Shown: positions 30,917-42,954 of the stretch, piece by piece
Numbering within the stretch: the first letter of the stretch is position 1
Layout of the letters: each line of letters begins with the position of its first letter
DNA from: Isoetes taiwanensis
Lineage: Eukaryota > Streptophyta > Lycopodiopsida > Isoetales > Isoetaceae
Assembly (NCBI GenBank): GCA_021234155.1
Contig: JAJEKV010000165.1
Location: 746,001 to 810,000, forward strand
Direction of reading: 5' to 3'
DNA length: 64,000 bases
Program-made: the position numbers and the translations under genes
The notes under the pieces: model-generated
Databases searched by the model: none
The model's input: only the letters and a program-made list of their open reading frames with translations
What the model was told of the DNA's origin: nothing

Positions 30917-31665
30917 TAGAAAAATTGCCCAGCGTTGCTGGGCTTTTCGTCGATCAGAAGTTCAAAAATTAATAAATTGTTGAGAACATCATTGGGCATA
31001 TCTTGGGTCCATGTTAAAAAAGGAAATGGATTTTATAAAGAAAATAAAGATAAGAGACCACGTCCCTTCACTATTATTGCTTAAAAAGACATTAATTCGC
31101 CAAGCATATTATTGTACACATGGACTTATATTGTTGTTTGATCAAATGTTAACTGAAATGGAATATTTCTGCCTTGTTATATTCGCTGCTACTTAGAAGT
31201 AGATATCTAAGTAAACAATAATTGCCACTTGATGTGGGTACGTCCATTCTTTTTGTTTTTTAGGTCGTGTTTGGTATAGCTGTCAAAGAAGTCTGCCAAT
31301 TTTGAGATTATATTATTTGAGATTCATATAATTTTTACTGTATGAGTTTGATTTCTTTGGGCATATAGGCATGTGCTTTGTTTTTCTTTACCATTACTAA
31401 GTCAATTTTTGTCTCTGATATTATACCACACCAGACCTTCAGCTTGGCAACTTAACTTCCGAGCATTCTTCCTTCAGTACATGCAAAACCATATCTTATA
31501 AAGGAGAAGCGGCATGCACTTCAAACAATGTAAAATTTTCAAATGCAAAGTCTTGCACCAAATTGCCAAGTTGTGCATATTCTGCAACACATTTTTTCCT
31601 TGTTCACAACATGAGATCACCACAGACTACATTCTTTCTTTTTTAATCTAAGTCGCTTATCCCTC
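30917..31665. other. No gene recognised
   Basis: AT-rich; the longest frame is 61 codons at 31011-31196. I see no repeat or RNA gene. Confidence 0.4.
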
Positions 31666-31669
31666 GAAA

Positions 31670-31790
31670 ACCCTTCGGGGCGGGGGTTTTTTAACCCGGA
31701 CAGTAATAAGTTTGCTGCGCTCCTTCTGGGTCCCATAGGCCGATTGGTCTCAGTGGACGATAAAAAAACTATTCTATTCTATTAATATTA
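31670..31790 (+). mobile_element. 5'-truncated LINE 3' tail
   Basis: CCCTTCGGGGCGGGGG, then GGGTCCCATAGGCCGATTGG, then TCTCAGTGGACGATAAAAAA, ending in an ATTCT-type repeat. The same ordered blocks end the fragment at 53706-53795, so this is a shared LINE 3' end. Confidence 0.6.
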
Positions 31791-32147
31791 TACATGTCAA
31801 ATTTGCCAAAAGGTATAGTTCCTTCATGATGTACTGATACATAATCTCTTGTGGAAATGCAATACATTGGCAAAGACTTCAGAGCTATATTTTTCGCAGT
31901 TCTTTCGCTAGACGTATTGCTTGCTCTAAGTGGCATAATGCCAAACAGAAGACCCTAATATCCCTCTCAACTCCAGCTTCCCTCTTATAGTAATGGGGTA
32001 TGCTCTTTCTTCATTAGGTTATCTCTATTTAGATGAACATACCTTCACGCAAGTAGAAGAAGAATCCAAATAAAGTTTCATATGACGATATTTGTGGCTA
32101 TTGCTGCATCTAGGACAATTGTGTCCTAGAATTAACTGTAATTTGTT

Positions 32148-32483
32148 TCAGCGGATGACAAGATCAAGCACGTGTAATGCTTTTAGACTGACACTACTGG
32201 TAGCATACATGTTAGAAATGAGCACATACCCTGCAGCACAATCAGAATCCAAACAAACAATCTCCTTAAAACACTGTCTTCTCAAGTCCATATTACCGTG
32301 CGTTCTGCAAGCACTAAGCAATGATCTCCAAGCGTCTGGCAGTATAATACCTGAACTTTGCACTCCTGCTGCCACGTTAAACAATGCTTGTTCCCATAAA
32401 TTCTGATGCCACATGCAATGGACAGCTGGTACAAACACACAAACAATTTGGTAAGAAAATAGCATAAACCATATGCACGACAA
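32148..32483 (-). pseudogene. PPR protein C-terminal (E-type) fragment
   Basis: The minus strand encodes PDAWRSLLSACRTHGNMDLR, then VCLDSDCAAGYVLISNMYAT, the E-motif region that follows the last PPR repeat in plant PLS proteins. The rest of the protein is absent. It may derive from the same kind of locus as 17538-18520, but in the opposite direction. Confidence 0.75.
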
Positions 32484-32889
32484 AGGTCTCCACGTTTCAT
32501 ATCACATTTTAACCTGAATAGTCAAATACAGAAGACCCCAGAATATATTATTGACTAAAAAAGGCATGTCATAAAAAATCAATCGTGTAGCCATCTTTTT
32601 ATCTGCGTCATTCATTCTTCACATTGTCTTACAAACCTACCTTCTTAATAGATCTCCATATATACAACTTATGTCCTGATTAGTGCTTGAACAGTCTTCT
32701 AAAATTCTGTCTATTATGTTCAGCTCAGAACGCATCGCATATGCTCTCTTAACTACTGTCTCATCATGATTGGATATATCATAACATACCTTCAAGTTAA
32801 GAATGCATTGAATGGATGCCTTGGCTTTGAAAAGGACTTCTTCATCTTTCACTGGGGAACTTCCTAAATATATCGGCAGATAGTTTCAT

Positions 32890-33705
32890 CGTAAGGCCTG
32901 GATATTTGGATATTGATCTGCCGAATAAAGTGAGATACTCTATGGGGCAGTTTAGAGTGTCATTTCACCACTTGGAGATTGAGGTTGGTAGGGCGAAAAA
33001 TATTAGTCATGAAGATCGGAAATGCCCAATGTGCGATTTAAACATGGCTGAGTCGGAACATTATTTTTACCTGCCCAACCTACTACATCATTAGAGGCAG
33101 ATATCATTGTCTTTTTAGAGACCCCACATCTCTATGACAGCTGATAGAATATTACGATTAGAAATATGTATCTCACTTTGTATATAAAACTATCCCTAGA
33201 AAGGAGAAACATTCTCAAACAAAAGAATCCAACGTGCACGAAGCAAAACGAAATAACTAATTTCTTTTCATCCGAGTCAAACGATGATAAGATGATATTG
33301 GAGGCATCACGTAAGAGGAAGTATCCTGATTCTAACGGGGTGACTTTGGCACCGCTAAGAAGATAAAACGATCGGCAGTCATGAAACATAAAAGGTCTTT
33401 CCGTAAGAGGCCGAGCATCAAGCATCAAAGCAAGCCAAGAAAGGGTATTATAAATTACCTTTGCAGCTATCCACGAGAACGAATGGGCTATCCCCATCAA
33501 ACCCTACTTGAGCAGATTCTTATATTTTCACTATAAGTTACATTAAATTAATATTTTTGTTTGTATATTTTAGATAACGTAAGGGTTTTCCTCCCGGAGT
33601 CCTTGAATTCTGTATGTGTTATGGTCTCATAGACCCTTCGGGTCTTACGTAGACGTTAATAAATCTTTCTTTAGTTCTTTCTTTCTTTCTTTCTTCCTCC
33701 GAAAA
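32890..33705 (+). mobile_element. 5'-truncated LINE, C-terminal finger and tail
   Basis: Encodes GQFRVSFHHLEIEVGRAKNI and a finger CPMCDLNMAESEHYF, parallel to the C-terminal SSHHLRIETGRWMK and CLFCEDGQIEDEEH of the LINE at 27.7 kb, though divergent. The final C of the finger is lost. It ends in TTCGGGTCTTACGTAGACG, AATAAA and a TTTC microsatellite tail (33660-33705). Confidence 0.65.
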
Positions 33706-33861
33706 TGGTGGTTTTCACATCATTAACGGCTCTAAAAGTTGTTTTTTCCTAACCACTTCCACCCATTTGTTAGTGTCTGCTTGCTTGTTCCATCCCAACC
33801 GTTTGTAATTGCTCAATTTAGGCAACCTGATTTGTTGAACTCGATGCTTGCCGCTTTTGCC

Positions 33862-34224
33862 CTAAGATTTGTCATTTGTCTCTAGTAAATGTAACCTGTC
33901 TAACAGTTCATTCAAATACCTCCCAGTTGAAGCACAAAATCTGGGGTCAACAAAGAATCGAGTAAGGAGTTCCTGTTCCAATAGAGCTAGAAGTTGGCAA
34001 TTGTACTGGTGTAACGGTCGAAGAATCTTCATACATTTCGAACAAAGACGAGGATGGTTTTGGCAAAGGAGAAGGTCAAATTGTGAGGTTAAGGAAAAAG
34101 AAATGGTCCCAAAGAGGCCGGAACAAGCAAATGGACAGAAAAAGACTAAATTGGTAGTCCAAAAGTGGACAAGGTAGACCAGAAAAAAAGGTGGTCGGGC
34201 TCTTGGATCATTTGTGGATGACAT
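33862..34224 (-). CDS. Hypothetical ORF, unrecognised
   Basis: The 120-residue minus-strand product has a hydrophobic middle, then LCSKCMKILRPLHQYNCQLL and FFVDPRFCASTGRYLNELLD, which reads like an exon of a real helical protein. The opposite strand also has a 102-codon frame, so the choice is uncertain. I do not recognise the family. Confidence 0.3.
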   Translation of the reverse strand: MSSTNDPRARPPFFLVYLVHFWTTNLVFFCPFACSGLFGTISFSLTSQFDLLLCQNHPRLCSKCMKILRPLHQYNCQLLALLEQELLTRFFVDPRFCASTGRYLNELLDRLHLLETNDKS

Positions 34225-34229
34225 TCATT

Positions 34230-36100
34230 CAGGTAAATGGGGTTGCTAGGGTTAGCACCATAGCCACCGCCAAAGGAGAGAGAGGTCAAAAAGATAAAGA
34301 AAGATTATATTAATGTTCAAGAGAGACCATTTGGGTATATGAGATTTACTACAGCAATTATCATATACAACTGGGGAGCATTGCAGCCCTCTAGATACGT
34401 GCATAAAAATGAGAAAAACAAAAACTGGAACTTTGAAATTAGGAAACTTTTGTCTTTTTTCTAGCCAGGCTCAAAGCATGATTTTATCTGAGTCCTGTTT
34501 TCTCTTTTTAAATGACTGCTTATGTTTTTTTTTTCTTTTGCTATATTCTTCTCAAAACTTTCATGGTTACACCTCTTGGAAAAGGATTGAATGGCCCTTG
34601 GTGCCAATAAATGATGTTGACAAACTTTCTGGGGAAGAGGATATGAGTACCACATCATCCATTATCTGAGAGGGGATGAATATGCACACCTCAGCTAACC
34701 TCCAACTGCTCCTACAAATCTCTCTATAGGTCAAAATGTACAACAAAGAGCATAGAGGATAAGGAAGAAGATAAAATTTGAGAAAAGAAGTATCACATCA
34801 CCCCATACTTTGAACCAGGGGAGAAAAGTTTCATAAATTTCAATGTTCTATTTGTTATTTTATTTTCAGGGCACATATCTAGAAGGCTGCAATGCAGCCC
34901 TAGTTTATATATTATTTGCTCTAATAAATGGACTCATTTGGCAAGCAAAACATCACAAAGCATTCCCCAAAGCTATATTGAATAGAGATTACATAATCAT
35001 CTAGCATGGGCTTCCCACAATATAGAAATGAAATGAAATGAGATTTATCCATGCCCCATACAATAAGCAACAAGAACCCGTTTGGTCACAGAAAGCTATA
35101 TTAGTTTTCAATAGCTGCAACCAAAAGTACCTTAAAGATAAGGGAACAAAAACCCACCAAGTAAGCCACAACAGAAAGAATATGAACACAGTTTTACTGC
35201 TCCATAGCTAAAGTTTTGAGAGCACCTATCAGGTATTGTCGGAAAGAATTAGGCCCGATGCACCCGCATCGAATAGATATAGATGAAATGTCTGATAAAA
35301 CCACGAAGCTGCATTGCCTGTCAAAATTCAGGCAAATTCATGCGAAGCCTAAAGACCTAATCAAAATTTTACAATCCGTAACGATTTGCTTTACCTATGT
35401 GAACATTGCCGCCATCGACTTCTCATGCAAGAAAGCCCAAAACATCATAAAAATTTACCTTTGAATGCAGAGGCATATGCTATAGCCAGAACTGTAGGTA
35501 CGGCAAAAGATCCGGCATTGTGCCCTTATCAGTAGCCGATTGCCTTTCACAAATCCTTGCCCAGCCGGATCCTGGCTTCCGGATCAGGCCGCCATCAGCA
35601 GTCCGGACTATTTTAGCAGGTCCGCGATCTGTCCATTCATTCAGAAGACATAACTGACCATGAACCATTCCATTCCACTGCGTTTGCCCATGTATTGCAA
35701 ATCTAAAACCTAGCCAGGCCGGTGCAAATCCGACTAAATACAAATCAAATCAACTATTGCAACTGGTAAAACCTAGCCAGGTCGATTTCAAAAGCCACAC
35801 CTGAGAGGAATTAAAACCGAAAATCCAATGAACCAAAATAAAATGAAAAAATCAACGGCCAAAAAGTGCGCCTGATTATCCTAAAATGTCATTATTACTA
35901 TATATATAGAAGATTATTATTTGTATTGTTGCCAGGTGCTAACATGTATGTACGCTTTCGCTATATAGGATTCCCATAGAAAGCGTGGGACGAATGACGC
36001 CCCGTGTAGTCCTAGTCAGATGGAGGGTCTTCAGTGGTGATGGAGTTGCCATGGGAGGGGAATTTCCTGTATTTATACGATGGGAGCATCACATAGATTC
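34230..36100. other. No certain gene
   Basis: A minus-strand 87-codon frame at 35480-35743 (GFAPAWLGFRFAIHGQTQWN, LLNEWTDRGPAKIV) looks protein-like but is unrecognised. The rest is AT-rich and uninformative. The last ~150 bases may be a 5' LTR, because a retrotransposon primer site follows. Confidence 0.3.
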
Positions 36101-36114
36101 GTGGAGCGTCACAA

Positions 36115-36127
36115 TGGTATCAGAGCC
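36115..36127 (+). promoter_or_regulatory. LTR-retrotransposon primer binding site (tRNA-Met 3' end)
   Basis: TGGTATCAGAGCC is the classical plant site complementary to the 3' end of initiator tRNA-Met. The preceding GTCACAA could end a 5' LTR, but I could not find the partner LTR or both borders. Confidence 0.65.
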
Positions 36128-36854
36128 ATGATTTTGGTAGACTGGATCATAGCCCTAGCCATATTCTAACTCATTAGATTGATTAGCTAGTAGTGGATCT
36201 TAAATGTAGGATATTATCCTAAATCCATATGTAGTATGCTATTTATCCTAAATGCGTGAAGAATGGATAAATTAGAAAGTAGATTGTAGCATATAAACGT
36301 CAGACCCTATTGAGTCTTGGAAGAATTAGGTCTCTTGCTCCTGGAGGCCATAACTGTTTTAAGAGGCTCGGATGAAGGGATTCTTGCCCCATTGCATCAG
36401 GAACACTCCAATTAGATAGGATTCCATCGGATGGCACACTAGGTGTCATCATTTCAGCCCTAGGCTTAAGGTGGCGTAGGGGAAAAGATGGTCTCAGAAT
36501 TGAGACTTAAGAACCAAAAGCCCCCTACACGGCATCCTATATGCGTCTGCCATATAAATTTTTTTATATATATTTAGAAAATAAAGAAAGAAAAACAAAG
36601 AAAAGGTTAGGATTTAAATTTTTGAGACGTTTTTTTTTTCCTCCCTTCCCTTTTGTGCTTTCTCTCGCTTTCTCCTTCTGCCATAGCCATCGTACTTCAA
36701 GCTTCCTTCCACCAGTCACTGTACTTCAGGCTTCCTTATGCCATAGCCAGGCTTGACCATCCGTCGGAGTTGACCTCCATAGCCGAGCTTGCCTCGCCAT
36801 CGCCAAGCATCGCCCTTGTTCCGTACATAGGCACCTACCCTCGCCTCCATAGCC

Positions 36855-37540
36855 ATGGCTCGCACTACACAAACCCAGAGCTATGAGACCCTTGATATTA
36901 TCCAAATTTTTGCTGAACTTGGATGCAACCTTGCTGGAGATCCCGAGAAGATCGAACTTTTTCTTGAGCAGTTGGTCCAACATTTTAGAGTAGGAGGTTA
37001 GATACCTTATCCTGCTTTTCATCTAACGGAGCGGTTATTGCTTAAACTCAATGCAGTTGGCAAGAAGTATATACTAGTGGAGTAGCCAGATCAAACCATG
37101 ACACTAGTCCACTATTACCCCCCCCCAAATCTGTGACGGGCAATGATGAGGAAGCTGCCAGAGTAGAGACGCGGCGGATTATGGACATGGCTATAATAGG
37201 CGATGCACAAGAGGTCGCAAGTGGAGATCAAAGGTTAGAGACGAGCAATACATTTATTTAGGAGATGGAGAATTTGTTGTAGGAGGATGTGCTTTCACCA
37301 TACCCCATTATTATTATGACGAGGAGACACAGAGTGTCATTTGGAAGGAACTATCTGCATACCTTACGCCAGAGGTCCTGCAACCCATGAACTAGAGATG
37401 ACGGTTCGGCCGGACAGGTACATAACCGAGATACAAAGGAGGACCGTCTATTATGGGAAAACAGCATGCATAGAGGGAAGCTGAGCGGATAGCAGAGAAC
37501 CAAGTCAAGCAGGATGTTGACCAACTCAACACTCTTAGAA
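36855..37540 (+). pseudogene. Retrotransposon-associated ORF remnant, unrecognised
   Basis: From ATG at 36855 one frame reads MARTTQTQSYETLDIIQIF, CNLAGDPEKIELFLEQLVQ, then, past stops, LTERLLLKLNAVGKKYILV, a charged segment, and RIAENQVKQDVDQLNTL. Four or more stops interrupt it. It follows the primer site and may be a gag-like protein, but I cannot assign a family. A C8 run lies near 37120. Confidence 0.35.
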
Positions 37541-37544
37541 TAAA

Positions 37545-37835
37545 AAGAAAGCGTAAGAGTACCCCAAACAAATTGGGAAGCAGCTACAAGCAGCATCGTG
37601 AAGGATGAGTCCTAGCTGCTAACCATCCTACAACTGGGGGTAAGAGTCTTTCTAAGCTGCCTCCTCGCCTGAAGAAGCCCCATAGGTGGATATTCGGCTC
37701 CGTGGCATTGAGGGAGATTCAGAAGTACCAGAAGTTTACTGAACCACGCTTCACATAGCCCGACATTCCAAATGACTTGTTAGGAGATCGCCTAGGAGTT
37801 CAAATCTGACCTTACGTTTTAGAGGGTAGAAGCAT
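37545..37835 (+). pseudogene. Histone H3-like pseudogene
   Basis: RKST, then PTTGG, then LKKPHRW and VALREIQKYQKFTE match the canonical H3 run from the N-tail through the alpha-N helix. After a frame change, EIA-stop-EFKSDLTF matches the H3 alpha-1/loop region (EIAQDFKTDLRF). An insertion of about ten codons (KSLSKLPPRL) sits before KKPHR, and stops replace two glutamines. The histone fold after this point is missing. It is followed by AATAAAATCT and an A run at 38041, consistent with a retroposed copy. Confidence 0.7.
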
Positions 37836-38012
37836 GAAAGGGTGATTGAATTTTTTTGTATATTGATGTAAAAATTTGAACTGGGTTAAAGTGTTTGTAA
37901 TGTACATTTTGAATTTTACATGGAGTTGCCTATCATTAATAAAGGCGGTTCCGCATTACAATATTCTCCATAATTATACCAAATCCTCCCAAATCTTGTA
38001 CTAGCTTCTCTA

Positions 38013-38051
38013 TCAATAAAATCTAAATATCTTGCCTGCGGAAAAAAAAAA
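38013..38051 (+). other. Polyadenylation-like signal and A run
   Basis: AATAAA near 38016 lies about 25 bases before GAAAAAAAAAAA. It supports either a retroposed 3' end or the end of the preceding retrotransposon-like segment. Confidence 0.4.
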
Positions 38052-38418
38052 ACTTTGGCGCACATTTTGAACTTTACTCAATCGATCAAACATGGCTCAG
38101 TTCTACCTCAACGAAAACTTGGCCCGAATCGATTATAGGCTTTTGCTCTTAAATCGAATGCATTTCAAGAAACAAATGTATCTTGAACAAATTGAAATCC
38201 CTTTCCTTCAAGCGATAATACAAATCCCTTCAAACAAGAGTACAAATCGGTTAATAATCTGATTTCTTGTGCGGGGATGTTGTATCCCCTTTCTACGAGA
38301 ATGGATCGATGTCTTAAAGCACCGGTTGAAGAAGAAACTATGGAAGAAGGATTGGACTCTCATGCAAGCACTTGAGGTCAACATCGGGTTCAGATTTCAA
38401 TCCTCCTGTTGATGAAGT

Positions 38419-41400
38419 TTGGAAAAAACCTTGTTACAAGCGGGCAAAGAAAATCGAAGCAGAGGGGTTTGTAGGGGTGGATGCGTGACAAAGCCAATTA
38501 GAAGAAAGGTGAATGCTTACGTAAATCTCATAATGAATGAGGTATCTAATTTGACTCCAAAACAACAAAAGTATATTTGCAAGAAGATTATTGCGGGGAC
38601 AAAAGATTGCAATTCCTATTGGAGCCGGTCATTGGAAGGCCTCAAGAGGCTATCGTGAAAACAGTCTGGTAAAAGAATTTAAAGGATGGCCTCCAAGGCG
38701 TCAAAATGCAAATAGCAATGATGACTTCTTTGCAAAGCATTACGTACTATCTATGGTGGTTGGAGAGGAAGGAGAATTACAGAAGACTTCACTAGCAGCT
38801 AAGTTGCTGAAAATACATCCTAGAAATATGAAACTAGTAGTCGAGAGAAGGAAAAGAATGTCACTAGGTGGAGCAAATCTGTGGGCATTAGCAGGTCGAA
38901 ATCCAAGAACAAATACGATAGATCAGGCTATGAAGGATATGGTTGCTCAGTTTTGGTTAGATAACTCAAAGGTTTCACCAAAAATTAGAGATGTCATGAA
39001 GAAGAGGACACAACCAATTCAATATATTGACATTACACAGGTACGACTGTAATTTAGCTGTAATTGCATCTTGTTTTTCAGAATAAAGAATGTAAAGTTT
39101 GTAAATTTCTTTACTTTTTGGCAGAATAAAGATGTCTTTTATTTTGTAACACTGATGTAAGGTTTGTAACAGATTTCTTTACTTTTTGAATATAATGTAG
39201 ATGCAGTCTGCCCTAGTTGTTCTACATGGAAATGTCAAATTATTTCATGGCAACACGTACATGTATATTTGTTTACATGTATGTTCTGGATGTATATTTG
39301 TTTACATGTATATTCTGGATGTATATTTGTTTACATGTATATTCTGGATGTATTGTAGATGTAGGCAGTAACTAAGAAGAAATTAGTGTGGAGATGTATT
39401 GTTTGTTAAAAAATTATATGACTTCATAGTAATTGAAATAAAATTCATGTCAGAATGTACATGTATGTGTGGGAGTTTAGAGTCTTGAATATGTAAAAGA
39501 TTTGTATGTAATGTAATGTAATATAATGTAATGAGGTGACTAATTTTATTTCACTGTAATTTTACAGGCTGAATTATTCCAGAATTTTGTGGATCAGTAT
39601 CCAGAGGTTCGGATTGGGCTTAGGCAATTTGAATACTTAAAACCTTCTTGCATTAGAAAGCTAAAGGAAAGAAACACATGTTGTTGCGTGAAACATGAGC
39701 AATCAGATCTGTACAAGCAGGCATTTAATTTGATGAGATCAAGACTCCATGAAAATTGTTCGTGCAATTGTGGTGTGTGCGCATCTGAAGCTCATGCTGG
39801 AATATGTCAAGCGAAGGACAAGACATTTGATAATGTTAGCACATTTTGGAGGGCTATGGTATGTGATGAGAAAGGCCCAAAGCAGCGAACGAGTGGCATA
39901 AGCTACAATGTATCAAATCAGATTGTGGAAATTGTGGGAAACAATTAATTGAGTTGTGTCCAAGAGAATACAAGGAGCAGATTGATCAAACGCTTGATTG
40001 GCAAGTCTATAGTTACGTTAATGAGCCCTCGAAGAAAGGAACTTCACGAAGATTAAAGCTAATTGACAAGAAAGGCAGCTCCAGTAATATGTTGGATAAC
40101 ATGTTTGATCATATGTCGAAGTTTGTATATCATAACTTTGTGGCACATTGGCGAGAGCAAACAATTCAAGGAATCCATGAAGAGTCTTCGTGATGATACC
40201 GTATTATCGGTTGTTGATTTCTCGGAGAATTATACTTTGAAGCCATTCAACGAGATTCAAGCACAACATTGGTACAATGAACAAATCAGACATATTGGTC
40301 CACATCATGATGTTCAAGGTGCGAGGGTAAAATGAGGAAATGTGTGCACTTCTTTATTTCAGGATGACAAAACACATGATACTCACTTTGTACAAAAAGC
40401 ATTCAAGATGCACCTCAATTGGCTGAAAGAAAATGGTCTTTGGTCATATGAAATACCACTTAGTTTGGTCGACGGGTGTGCAGCCCAATTCAAGTCGAGA
40501 AGAGCTTTCTATCATGTAACTAGGTATCATCAAGAGCATAAGATCAGAATGCCTTTGGAATTTCTTTGGCTCGGGGACATGGGAAGGGCACACATGGCGG
40601 AGAAGGAGCCATAGCCAAACTATGGCTCGAGGCGAACAAAAAGAAAAAAGGATGGGAAAGTGATAAAAAATCGAACCGCATGTGAGGTTCTTGAAGAGAA
40701 AGTTTACGATGTGGAAAGGGTATTTTGGAAGGTGTCGACATTGACCGTTCCCAAAGATTTGATGTGCTCCCATTGAAAGGGGTGCAATCTCTTCATTAGC
40801 GTATCATCCATAGATCCAAATGATCCAACAAAGTTAATGTGTAGATCTCTTTCATGTTTTTGTAAGGCATGCATCAATTTTGATTGGCCTGCTTGTGAGA
40901 ATCTTTGATCATTGTGGCGGTGGGAGTTGAAAACTAGAGCCTACAAAATGAGGGACAATGTTGAAGAAGATGGAGTGCGAGGCGAGAGGACTTGTGGGCA
41001 AATGGCGTGGATAATGTGGATGAGGCGGTCACGGGTTTGGAGATTATTTTGCATCATTCACATCCCAGACACAATTATGAAAGGGTCCCTTATTATCTCA
41101 TCGATTACCTGAAGTGAAAACATGCCCTCGAAGAAGACACCAAGGATGACTATGGAAATGAATTTTATTGTGGTAATGAAGTTATAGCTGGTAACTACTT
41201 TGAATTGATTCACGGTTGCCATCAAAAGTACAGGCTTATTCAAGGAAAGAAAGTTCTTATCCATCCCGAAATCGATGGTGGGGTGAGATTTCCATTGGAC
41301 CCGATCAAACATAAGATTAAAGGTACATCTTATGCATATGAACTGACTAACTATTGGCATGAAATGTTCTTTGGGAAATTTGCGAGAGATTGTAGAATCT

Positions 41401-41431
41401 ACGTAATGTCGTTAACTTTGTTGTTGAAGTA
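38419..41431 (+). pseudogene. Transposase-like gene with DDE-type core, intron-containing
   Basis: The N-terminal exon encodes FAKHYVLSMVVGEEGELQKT, LLKIHPRNMKLVVERRKRMS and MVAQFWLDNSKVSPKIRDVM (helix-turn-helix-like). After an intron: YPEVRIGLRQFEYLKP, CCCVKHEQ and CSCNCGVC (zinc-binding). Then VVDFSENYTLKPFNEIQAQH, LVDGCAAQFKSRRAFYH and a GDMGRAHM segment, with aspartates placed as in an RNase-H-like transposase core. Near 41110-41400 a further frame encodes ELIHGCHQKYRLIQGKK and YAYELTNYWHE. The DFxEN...DGCAAQFK arrangement recalls unnamed transposase-like proteins common in animals (from memory). Stops near 39945 and 40335 and frame changes show decay. Confidence 0.55.
39041..39567 (+). 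other. Intron in transposase-like gene
   Basis: The donor GTACGA follows ACACAG and the acceptor TTTTACAG precedes GCTGAATTATTCC. The flanking frames join to read ITQ-AELFQNFVDQYPEV. Inside are three copies of TGTATATTTGTTTACATGTA with a TTCTGGA spacer (39265-39360) and a TAATG microsatellite near 39500. Confidence 0.65.
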
Positions 41432-41917
41432 ACTTTTCTATGCACTAAGGCATGGACTTGCAAACCGAATGTAATCGAGAATGTGAACCAGATTAAAACA
41501 CAAACATTAATATAATGTTTATATACTTCCAAAGGCTGTTATGCTTAGTGTAAGTTCAATTGGTTTCCCTGTTGGCATTGATCTCCTCAAGAATCGGGTG
41601 CGCCGGTGAGTTTGCATTTGAATTGGGGATATGGATTGTGATCTAGTCGTTCGATCTCCTCCCGCCATCCGAATCAACCCGGTCACCACAGGGTAAAAGG
41701 AATTTTTATCCCTGTCTATTCCCTTCTCCCCTGTTTCTGATATGGCTCGTACCATGCCAATGATTTGTTCCTTAACCAATGATTTGTGCCAATGATTTGT
41801 TCAACATCCTTTTCTCAAAATCTATCCCACTGTCCTCTTTTTAACCCAATTGGCCAATGGTTGATCTTTGGCATATATCCCACAAGCCTAGCTCAAAGGA
41901 AAGGGCTATACTCAATG

Positions 41918-42165
41918 TGGAATATTCCTTTCAATGTAATAAGGAATATTCTTGATAACTAGGCACTAAGGAATATTCCTTTCAATGCAAAAGGAATATT
42001 CCTTTCAAAAAACAATAGGAATATTCCTTGTAACTATGGGTGCACTTAAACAAACTAAAGAATATTCCTTTGAAGGTAATAAGGAATATTCCTGATAACT
42101 AGGTGCTAAGGAATATTCCTTTCAATGCAATAAGGAATATTCCTTTCAAGGTAATAAGGAATATT
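41918..42165. repeat. Cluster of ten GGAATATTCC palindromes
   Basis: GGAATATTCC or one-base variants recur ten times, joined by CTTTCAATGCAATAA, CTTGATAACTAGGCACTAA and CTTTCAAGGTAATAA. A larger ~125-bp unit (GATAACTAGG(C/T)(A/G)CTAAGG...) is present twice. Confidence 0.8.
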
Positions 42166-42729
42166 CCTTGTTATCTCTATATTGTTGACTCACGCTTTAC
42201 CAAACACAATATGCATAGGCACACAATATGCCTTAACATAATCCATTCATTTGGCATTTGTTGATTTGGCAATTTGTTGATTTGGCAATTGTTGAGGAAC
42301 ATTGAATGCATGTGGGATATTTGAGCCCATTACTAAAAAAAGGGTGGACTAGGATTACATCTTGGACAGTTATGACACGCTGGCCTGTAATTGAAGATTA
42401 CAAGCCAGCGAGCCATAACTTTTCAACATCTAAATCTCTATCCACACTTATCAATGATAAGCAAAACCCTATTTATATATGTGCACGTTTTTTGTGATAT
42501 ATGCATGTGGGATATTGCTAACTTTGTGTTAGGGTTGTGCTAGGGTGTGAAATCGTATGCATGGATACATCCCTTTCCTCTTCTGCCTAATTTCCAAAAC
42601 AAAATCGTATGCATGCAAACATCCCTTTTATTCCCAAAATTCTGCCCTGTAGCTTCATTCCATCCCCATCGTCTATTCCGCCATCTCCTTCACTCCTTCC
42701 CCATTCCGTCCATCTCCTTCACTTCCGCC

Positions 42730-42954
42730 ATGGCCAAGTTCAAGACCACACTCCGCAGGAACACTATCCCGGCCATTGTGCCTGCTCCTCCCCCGCCAGC
42801 ACGGTCCTCCTCTTCCTCCGGAGAATCCGTGTCTTCCTCCGGAGAATCCGTGTCTTCCTCCGGAGGCCACCCGATTCTGATCGGTGAGGTTCACTCCACC
42901 CGGAGGTGGAGAAGCTCATCATGGATCATCGGTGCATCCTTCTATTGCGGGTGA
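42730..42954 (+). CDS. Small Ser/Pro-rich hypothetical protein
   Basis: Starting at the ATG after a C/T-rich leader, it encodes MAKFKTTLRRNTIPAIVPAP, PPPPARSSSSSGESVSS and two more SGESVSSSG repeats (24-bp tandem DNA repeat at 42811-42865), ending at 42952. A longer in-frame start exists at 42547, but the MAKFKTTLRR start has the more plausible leader. Family unknown; it may be a remnant. Confidence 0.3.
   Translation: MAKFKTTLRRNTIPAIVPAPPPPARSSSSSGESVSSSGESVSSSGGHPILIGEVHSTRRWRSSSWIIGASFYCG

Noticed and set aside
36855-36890. MARTTQTQS as the true start of the histone H3 pseudogene
   Set aside because: Only about seven residues match and 650 bases of unrelated coding sequence intervene; kept as a possibility in the H3 finding only.
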